10,588 nucleotides of DNA from an uncultured Eubacteriales bacterium (GTDB lineage Bacteria; Bacillota_A; Clostridia; Lachnospirales; Lachnospiraceae), in NCBI GenBank assembly GCA_900321365.1, contig ONVT01000114.1, positions 1 through 10,588 of the forward strand. The letters are read 5' to 3'. The stretch's first letter is position 1. Each line of letters opens with the position of its first letter. The notes below the pieces were generated by a model. It did not search any database, had not been told where the DNA came from, and worked only from the letters and a program-made list of their open reading frames with translations. Shown here piece by piece: positions 6,293 to 10,588 of the stretch. Made by a program: the position numbers and the translations under genes.

Positions 6293-6934
6293 ATGGAGAA
6301 GATCGTGATTACTATCGCCCGCTATTATGGCAGCGGCGGAAAGACCATCGGTGAGATGCTCGGCAAGGAACTTGATATCCCGTTTTACAACAGGGAGATC
6401 CTTCGGATGGCATCCGATGATTCCGGCATCAGCGAAGCGCTGTTCGCACAGGCAGATGAGAAACTCAAAGGGACATCACTGTTCCGCATCGCGCGAAAAG
6501 CTTACGACGGAACGGTTATTCCACCTGAGAGCAGAGATTTTCTGTCGAACCAGAACCTTTTCAACTATCAGGCCAAGATTATCCGCGCACTTGCGGATGA
6601 AGAGTCCTGTATCATCATTGGGCGCTGTGGTGATTTCATCCTGGAGGGCAGAGAGAATCTGATCCGGGTATTCATCTATGCCGATCCGGATTACTGTCTG
6701 GAGCAGGCGAGGAAGCGCGGGGCGTTTGGCGGCAGAACGACGATGAAGTACATAGAGGAAACGAACAGGTTTCGTGCCGAATACTATAAGTACTACACAG
6801 GACACGACTGGAATGATTGCCGCAACTATGATCTGTGCCTGAACAGCGGAGCGATCGGGTTTCAGGGATGTGTGGACGCGATCAAGGAGTATATCCGGAT
6901 CCGCTTCCCGGAGTATCATAACGATGCTCTGTGA
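6293..6934 (+). CDS. Cytidylate-kinase-like family protein
   Basis: A 213-residue cytoplasmic P-loop protein of the cytidylate-kinase-2 type (Cytidylate_kin2, PF13189). The N-terminus has the nucleotide-binding segment ITIARYYGSGGKTIG (residues 6-20), followed by LGKELDIPFYNREIL. IIIGRCGDFIL lies at 107-117, and the C-terminal part carries the family's NRFRAEYYKYYTGHDW (158-173) then YDLCLNSG (179-186). The true cytidylate kinase (Cmk) phosphorylates CMP/dCMP; proteins of this branch are related, but their substrate is mostly untested. The serine-rich SREFGSGG form seen in many members is ARYYGSGG here. ATG is preceded by AAAGGGG (6279-6285) with 7-base spacing. The gene has its own promoter and intrinsic terminator, so it is probably monocistronic. 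Confidence 0.9.
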   Translation: MEKIVITIARYYGSGGKTIGEMLGKELDIPFYNREILRMASDDSGISEALFAQADEKLKGTSLFRIARKAYDGTVIPPESRDFLSNQNLFNYQAKIIRALADEESCIIIGRCGDFILEGRENLIRVFIYADPDYCLEQARKRGAFGGRTTMKYIEETNRFRAEYYKYYTGHDWNDCRNYDLCLNSGAIGFQGCVDAIKEYIRIRFPEYHNDAL

Positions 6935-6953
6935 TAATGGACAGAATCAGACG

Positions 6954-6985
6954 GAAGAGGCCCTTCGGGGTCTCTTCTCTCTTTC
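6954..6985 (+). terminator. Intrinsic terminator of the cytidylate-kinase-like gene
   Basis: GAAGAGGCCC (6954-6963) pairs with GGGTCTCTTC (6968-6977), with one G-T pair, around a TTCG tetraloop closed by C-G, an exceptionally stable loop. A pyrimidine, T-rich tail (TCTCTTTCTGTT) follows. It lies 20 bases after the stop codon. Confidence 0.85.
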
Positions 6986-6991
6986 TGTTCC

Positions 6992-7150
6992 AGTGTGGCG
7001 TCTCAATCATTCTTTTATTAATCCGTACCACCTTGTCGTCAGCTGCTGCGTTGTCGTCAGTCAGCGTAGCCCGCTACGCTTCCTTCCTCCGCCTTGCATC
7101 TGGCGACAATCTGGCACGCATTAATTAAAAGATGATTGAGACGACACACT
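6992..7150. repeat. Long imperfect palindrome (MITE-like element or structured RNA)
   Basis: Bases 6992-7046 match the reverse complement of 7096-7150 over 55 positions with 10 mismatches and no gap. The best-conserved core is CGTCTCAATCAT, and the outer ends are AGTGTG and CACACT. The centre holds a perfect hairpin, AGCGTAGC/GCTACGCT (7063-7080, 2-base loop). TTGTCGTCAG occurs twice (7033 and 7051). No flanking direct repeat is evident. It sits between a terminator (6954-6985) and the next promoter (7158-7185), encodes nothing convincing, and is either a decayed insertion element or a structured transcript. Confidence 0.6.
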
Positions 7151-7157
7151 AGAGCGG

Positions 7158-7185
7158 TTGCGCCTGAACAAACGGTTGTGATACT
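7158..7185 (+). promoter_or_regulatory. Probable promoter for the polysaccharide deacetylase gene
   Basis: A -35 TTGCGC (7158-7163), a 16-base spacer, TGT and a -10 GATACT (7180-7185). It begins 8 bases after the palindrome at 6992-7150 ends, so a transcript of about 23 leader bases would lead to a strong ribosome binding site (GGGGAG) and the ATG at 7215. Confidence 0.45.
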
Positions 7186-7214
7186 ATGAAAAAAACCTAA
7201 AAAGGGGAGACAGG

Positions 7215-8885
7215 ATGGACAAAGACAGAGACGATATGCAGTTTGAGGACGAGATGAGGGTGGATGAGATGGAAGAAGCTGCCCGCAGACGCCGCGCCAG
7301 GAGAAGAAGAGACCGCAGGCTGAAGCGGATCACATTTATCGTCATGCTGCTGGTGATCCTTGCTGCAGCGGCTGTCGTGTATGCATTTGTGTTGGTGCCG
7401 CGGGATGCCGACCTTCCATGGCCAGAGTTCCTGGGAAGCCGTCCGGCCCTGAAAACAGGAGTCCGGAAGGAGGAAGGCATCACACTTCTTGACGCGATCG
7501 GGAACCAGCTGAACAAAGAGAACCAGACGCAGTCGACTGCAGCTGTTCCGGAAACGCAGGTTCCGGAAACACAGGCTCCTCAGCCTCAGACGCAGGCTCC
7601 TCAGCCTCAGACGGAAACAGTCATAGTGGATCCGGCACAGAGCGAAGAAGGCCAGGCACTGATCGCTGAGGCGAAGACGCTTGCCATGGGATATGATTAT
7701 GATAGTGCAATCTCCACGCTCATGACCATATCCGGCTATGACAGAGACCAGACAATCCAGCAGATGATTGCGGACTATACTGCGCAAAGAGATGCCTGCG
7801 TGGCAGTTGATCCTCTTACGGTCCCGCACATTTTCTATCACTCCCTTCTGAATTCCACGGCAAAGGCCTTCGATGTAGAGCAGCTGGGTCAGGGTGCCGT
7901 GGACGGTTATAACGCGTGGATGGTGACAACTGATGAGTTTGACGCGATTACACAGCGCCTGTACGATGCCGGGTATGTCTATGTCCGCCTGCGTGATCTT
8001 GTGACGCAGACCGTCGACGAGAACGGAAAAGTGCATTTTGCTCCGAATACCGAACTGAAGCTGCCTCCGGGCAAGAAGGCGATCGTCCTCTCGGTGGATG
8101 ACTGCAGCTATTATCATTCCTATGAGGACGCGAGTTTCCCGGAGAAGCTGGTCCTTGATGAGGAGGGAAATGTAAAATGCCTCTATACGGATGCGGCAGG
8201 CAACACGAATATCGGAGACTATGATGTGGTGCCGAGGCTGAATACCTTCCTGGAGGAACATCCGGACGGGGCGTACCACGGCGCGCGCGGAATCATGGCG
8301 ATGACCGGTTATGACGGTGTATTTGGTTACCGGACAGATTCAGACTATCTGCTTCAGCAGAATCTGATGGAAGACCAGCGCGCATGGCTGGATTCCCATC
8401 CGGACTTTAATTACGATCAGGATGTGGCGGATGCCACGAAGATCGCGGATGCACTCAAGGAGGAAGGCTGGGAGTTCGCGTCCCATACCTGGGGACACCT
8501 GTCTGTCACTGATAAGAGTGTGGAGGCACTGAAGACGGACAACGAGAAATGGGTTGCGACAGTGGAACCGATTGTCGGGCCGGTAGATACGATCATTTTC
8601 GCCCATGGGAATGACATCGGCAGCTGGGAAGGCTATGAGGGAAATGAGCAGTACGAATACTACAATTCCGCGGGATATCATTTCTACTGCAACGTGGATG
8701 GCTCGGTACCTTACTGGGTGCAGATTACAGACGACTACGTGCGTCAGGGAAGGATTGATGTGGACGGCTATCGTCTGTGGCTTGCGCAGAACGGGGAGGA
8801 CAGCTCCCTCAGCCAGCTGATCGATCTGACCGGAATATTCAATGAGAACCGTCCGACTCCGGTTGTCGCGAACGGTCAGGTCTGA
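7215..8885 (+). CDS. Membrane-anchored polysaccharide deacetylase family protein
   Basis: 556 residues. A charged cytoplasmic N-terminus ends in an arginine-rich stretch (residues 24-38) before one membrane segment (about 39-61), giving an outside C-terminus. A Gln/Pro/Thr-rich linker with tandem repeats (111-134) leads to a helical region and then the catalytic domain. Metal and catalytic motifs of the NodB-type fold are visible: SVDD (293-296, family TFDD) and SHTWGH (423-428, family HTxxH). FAHGND (462-467) may match the later strand motif of the family. Such enzymes remove acetyl or other groups from peptidoglycan or surface polysaccharide; the substrate here is unknown. The domain carries long inserts between the Asp and His motifs (about 127 residues), more than in compact deacetylases. 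It probably has its own promoter at 7158-7185, and its 3' end overlaps the convergent AI-2E gene by 10 bases. Confidence 0.88.
   Translation: MDKDRDDMQFEDEMRVDEMEEAARRRRARRRRDRRLKRITFIVMLLVILAAAAVVYAFVLVPRDADLPWPEFLGSRPALKTGVRKEEGITLLDAIGNQLNKENQTQSTAAVPETQVPETQAPQPQTQAPQPQTETVIVDPAQSEEGQALIAEAKTLAMGYDYDSAISTLMTISGYDRDQTIQQMIADYTAQRDACVAVDPLTVPHIFYHSLLNSTAKAFDVEQLGQGAVDGYNAWMVTTDEFDAITQRLYDAGYVYVRLRDLVTQTVDENGKVHFAPNTELKLPPGKKAIVLSVDDCSYYHSYEDASFPEKLVLDEEGNVKCLYTDAAGNTNIGDYDVVPRLNTFLEEHPDGAYHGARGIMAMTGYDGVFGYRTDSDYLLQQNLMEDQRAWLDSHPDFNYDQDVADATKIADALKEEGWEFASHTWGHLSVTDKSVEALKTDNEKWVATVEPIVGPVDTIIFAHGNDIGSWEGYEGNEQYEYYNSAGYHFYCNVDGSVPYWVQITDDYVRQGRIDVDGYRLWLAQNGEDSSLSQLIDLTGIFNENRPTPVVANGQV
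7545..7616 (+). repeat. Tandem repeats encoding the Gln/Pro linker
   Basis: Two 15-base units encode VPETQ VPETQ (7545-7574). Two 21-base units follow and encode APQPQTQ APQPQTE (7575-7616). Together they build the extracytoplasmic spacer between the membrane anchor and the catalytic part of the deacetylase. Such units can change in number by slippage. Confidence 0.8.
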
Positions 8886-10027
8886 TCCTGATCCTGCTTT
8901 TTTCTGCTCTCGAGACGGATGAGGATGATTTCCTGGTAGATAAAATCTATGATAGCCGCAAAGGGAATCGCGAGCAGGATTCCGGGGACGCCCCACAGCC
9001 GGCTGAAGACGATCAGGGAGATCAGAATCCAGATCGAGGGAACACCCAGTTGCCCGCCGAAAAGCTTTGGCTTGATGATATATCCGTCCACCGTCTGCAG
9101 GGCGATCGTGAATATGAGGAATCCGAGGGAATACCATGGATTAATCAGGAAGAGGATCATCGATCCGATCAGGGCTCCGAGGATAGGGCCAAAGGTCGGT
9201 GCAAGGTTAGTAACTCCGACGATGACCGAGATCAGAGGTACATAGGGATACCCAACGATCAGCATGAATATCGCGTTCAGAATTCCGATCAGAAGTCCGT
9301 CAAGCAGGTCGAACATGATAAATCGCACCATGATGGAGTTGCAGCGTCCGAGAAAGTCCGTTGAGACCTGATAGGACTTCTCGTTCGTGATTGCTTTCCA
9401 GAGGCGTTTTCCTCCGTTCAGAAGCCTGGTCTTGTCCATCAGCATGTAGATCGCGATAATGCAGGAGATGATCAGGTTGAAAAACTCGACGCCGTAGTTG
9501 ATGGTTGTGTTGAGAATCTTGTTGAAGCTCTGAGGAAGGTTTCTCGTCACTGAACCGATGATATCTCCCGCGGAGTCGGTAAACCCTGAGATATCAACAT
9601 TGTGCTGGGCGGCAAATTCCTGAAGGTCCTTGAGCATATTGTTGAGGGATCTTGAGTAGCTTCCAAGGTTTTCCAGGAACATCTGAATGCTGGAGACCAG
9701 CTGCGGAATCATCGCCACCAGCAGGATCACGATGGCCAGGATGATCAGGGAAAATGTCAGCACGACGCCCAGTCCTCTGGCGGCGTTTCTTTTTTTCAGC
9801 TTTCCAAAGACGTTTGACTCAAAGAATTTTACAAGGGGATCCAGGACATAGGCAATCACGATTCCGGTCAGAACCGGATAGACAACATGATAGAATCCCC
9901 TGAGTATCCTCCACAAGATATCTATGTGCGACAGGAACAGGAAGAGGACGACGCCGGAACAGATCGCGAAGGTATAAGCGGCCCAGGGGCGGTTCAGCAA
10001 TCTTTTGAATTTTGCCCATCTGTTCAT
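8876..10027 (-). CDS. AI-2E family transporter (TqsA/PerM-like)
   Basis: 383 residues with the layout of the AI-2E (UPF0118, PF01594) family. Three N-terminal membrane segments lie near 14-33, 45-63 and 86-108. A soluble amphipathic segment (about 110-178) follows, then about five further membrane segments. The conserved NLAPTFGPILGALIGS (274-289) and a GVPGILLAIPFAAI near the end are typical. Members export small molecules or act as Na+/H+ antiporters; AI-2 transport is only one reported activity, so the substrate is open. The frame is open up to 10102, but I start at 10027 because ATG there has AAGGA about 5 bases upstream and the extra residues are not family-like. The C-terminus is basic and Gln-rich. 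It converges on and overlaps the deacetylase gene by 10 bases, and is transcribed divergently from the next gene. Confidence 0.92.
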   Translation of the reverse strand: MNRWAKFKRLLNRPWAAYTFAICSGVVLFLFLSHIDILWRILRGFYHVVYPVLTGIVIAYVLDPLVKFFESNVFGKLKKRNAARGLGVVLTFSLIILAIVILLVAMIPQLVSSIQMFLENLGSYSRSLNNMLKDLQEFAAQHNVDISGFTDSAGDIIGSVTRNLPQSFNKILNTTINYGVEFFNLIISCIIAIYMLMDKTRLLNGGKRLWKAITNEKSYQVSTDFLGRCNSIMVRFIMFDLLDGLLIGILNAIFMLIVGYPYVPLISVIVGVTNLAPTFGPILGALIGSMILFLINPWYSLGFLIFTIALQTVDGYIIKPKLFGGQLGVPSIWILISLIVFSRLWGVPGILLAIPFAAIIDFIYQEIILIRLESRKKQDQDQT

Positions 10028-10047
10028 GCTTTCCTTCTCTCCTCGTG

Positions 10048-10067
10048 CCTTCGGTATTACCCGAAGG
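10048..10067 (-). promoter_or_regulatory. Leader hairpin just upstream of the AI-2E start
   Basis: CCTTCGG (10048-10054) and CCGAAGG (10061-10067) form a perfect 7-bp stem with a 6-base loop. It lies about 20 bases before the start codon and close to the ribosome binding site, so it could influence translation or RNA stability. Confidence 0.35.
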
Positions 10068-10095
10068 TATTCAGCTCCCTTTTGACAGCAGGTAA

Positions 10096-10131
10096 ACAGC
10101 AATAATGACAGATCCTGTCTTTTGTTGCTGT
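10096..10131. promoter_or_regulatory. Nested palindrome at the predicted AI-2E transcription start
   Basis: ACAGCAA (10096-10102) and TTGCTGT (10125-10131) form an outer inverted repeat; GACAG (10107-10111) and CTGTC (10115-10119) form an inner one. It begins 5 bases downstream of the minus-strand -10 (10136-10141), so it covers the predicted start. It may be an operator or a 5'-end stem-loop of the transcript. Confidence 0.35.
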
Positions 10132-10135
10132 AATC

Positions 10136-10164
10136 ATCATATCACATCCGTCCCCGAAACAAAA
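10136..10164 (-). promoter_or_regulatory. Probable promoter for the AI-2E transporter gene (minus strand)
   Basis: Read on the minus strand: -35 TTTTGT (10164-10159), a 17-base spacer, and an extended -10 TGA-TATGAT (TATGAT at 10141-10136). The -10 is strong and the -35 weak. It stands back to back with the plus-strand promoter at 10167-10195, with only 2 bases between the two -35 elements. Confidence 0.45.
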
Positions 10165-10166
10165 GC

Positions 10167-10195
10167 TTGATGGAACGGGTGAAATCGATTATCAT
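10167..10195 (+). promoter_or_regulatory. Probable promoter for the gene at 10233
   Basis: A -35 TTGATG (10167-10172) and a -10 TATCAT (10190-10195) with 17-base spacing. The predicted start is near 10202, followed by a strong ribosome binding site AAGGGGAGG (10218-10226) 6 bases before the ATG. Confidence 0.5.
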
Positions 10196-10232
10196 ATTAT
10201 TCAGGGGAGAGTTTGATAAGGGGAGGTTTATC

Positions 10233-10588
10233 ATGAGCAGTTCATCGGGGAATCGTAATAATGGCGAAGATGCGTTCCGGGAATGGCTTTCGGATCATCT
10301 TCGCTATATTGTTCTTCTGATTGCGCTTCTTCTTGCTGCTGTTGTGATCATCATGGTTATGAGCCTTCTGGATAACCGTTCGGGAAACTCTGAGTCAGGT
10401 TCCGGCGGCAATCCGGATGCGGTTGTGATCATGTCTGAAACAGCGGCTGAGATCGAGGTGATGTCAGAGAGCAAAGCAGGCAGGGAGACAGAGGCAAAGC
10501 CGGAGACGGAAGCAAAAGCAAAGCCGGAGACGGAAGCAAAAGCAGAGTCGGAGACAGAGGCAAAGCCGGAGACGGAAGCAAAAGCAGA
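10233..10588 (+). CDS. Repeat-rich single-pass membrane protein, N-terminal part (3' truncated)
   Basis: The first 118 residues of a protein that runs off the window. The N-terminus (1-24) is polar, with a membrane segment at about 25-46 (YIVLLIALLLAAVVIIMVMS). A Ser/Gly-rich spacer follows, then a Glu/Lys/Ala/Thr repeat tract. The tract holds ETEA-containing units: KPETEAKA at 89-96, 97-104 and 111-118, and ESETEA at 105-110. This layout suggests an anchored protein whose C-terminal domain is held off the membrane by a flexible charged stalk. That domain is outside the window, so no function is assigned. The start is supported by the ribosome binding site AAGGGGAGG and by a promoter at 10167-10195. 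Proteins built this way in related bacteria often end in SH3-like or other cell-wall-binding domains, but this is only an expectation here. Confidence 0.75.
   Translation, partial: MSSSSGNRNNGEDAFREWLSDHLRYIVLLIALLLAAVVIIMVMSLLDNRSGNSESGSGGNPDAVVIMSETAAEIEVMSESKAGRETEAKPETEAKAKPETEAKAESETEAKPETEAKA
10497..10586 (+). repeat. 24-base repeat units encoding KPETEAKA
   Basis: Three copies of a 24-base unit are identical at the DNA level (10497-10520, 10521-10544 and 10563-10586). The third is separated from the others by an 18-base variant (10545-10562) encoding ESETEA. The DNA identity, including synonymous positions, indicates recent expansion. The tract reaches the window edge. Confidence 0.85.

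Noticed and set aside
6515..6527. TATTCCACCTG inside the cytidylate-kinase-like gene, identical to the left end of the MITE-like element
   Set aside because: The match stops after 11 bases, lies inside a conserved coding frame and has no partner repeat; chance is the simplest explanation.
6931..7128. Two short plus-strand frames over the terminator and long palindrome
   Set aside because: They read through a strong terminator stem and the palindrome, and no start has a convincing ribosome binding site.
7197..9137. Long minus-strand frames (360 and 265 codons) across the deacetylase
   Set aside because: They are antisense to a gene with clear motifs, have no ribosome binding site or domain, and are very likely shadows.
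10497..10586. Possible CRISPR-like regular repeats
   Set aside because: The units are in-frame, have no unique spacers and encode a protein stalk.

Overview
The window looks like a chromosomal segment of a low-to-mid GC anaerobic Firmicute, most likely a Lachnospiraceae-type Clostridium relative. The basis is the protein families present (CNNM/CorC, AI-2E, cytidylate-kinase-like and CdaR-type proteins, and a Rho with a long N-terminal insertion), strong purine-rich ribosome binding sites, and sigma-A promoters with extended -10 (TGn) elements. No database search was possible, so the taxonomic placement is an inference.

Layout: (1) positions 1-467 hold the 3' end of a sugar-type ABC transporter substrate-binding protein, followed by two strong tandem stem-loops. 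(2) 760-2584 is a tight two-gene unit: a CdaR/PucR-like regulator, then 4 bases later a sigma-70-like protein that keeps regions 1.1, 1.2, 2.1-2.2 and 3 but has a degenerate promoter-melting/-10 segment and no region 4. (3) 2601-2795 is a compact non-coding element with perfect 16-bp terminal inverted repeats and a 6-bp flanking direct repeat. It is a MITE candidate lying between convergent genes. (4) 2848-4125 (minus) is a CNNM/CorC-type membrane protein with a CBS pair, divergent from (5) rho (4393-6105), which has a structured leader and a repeat-bearing low-complexity insertion. (6) 6293-6934 is a cytidylate-kinase-like protein ending in a textbook intrinsic terminator. (7) 6992-7150 is a second non-coding palindromic element. 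(8) 7215-8885 is a membrane-anchored polysaccharide deacetylase whose 3' end overlaps by 10 bases that of (9) a minus-strand AI-2E family transporter (8876-10027). (10) Back-to-back promoters lead to an incomplete repeat-rich membrane protein (10233-end).

Apart from the regulator/sigma-like pair, most genes appear to be transcribed singly from their own promoters; there is no large pathway operon. Themes are transcription control (CdaR-like regulator, sigma-like protein, Rho) and envelope functions (deacetylase, CNNM, AI-2E, a repeat-rich anchored protein). The most unusual items are the truncated sigma-like protein coupled to a regulator, the MITE-like element, the second long palindrome and the expanded Rho insertion. 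I saw no CRISPR array, tRNA, rRNA, transposase or phage gene.
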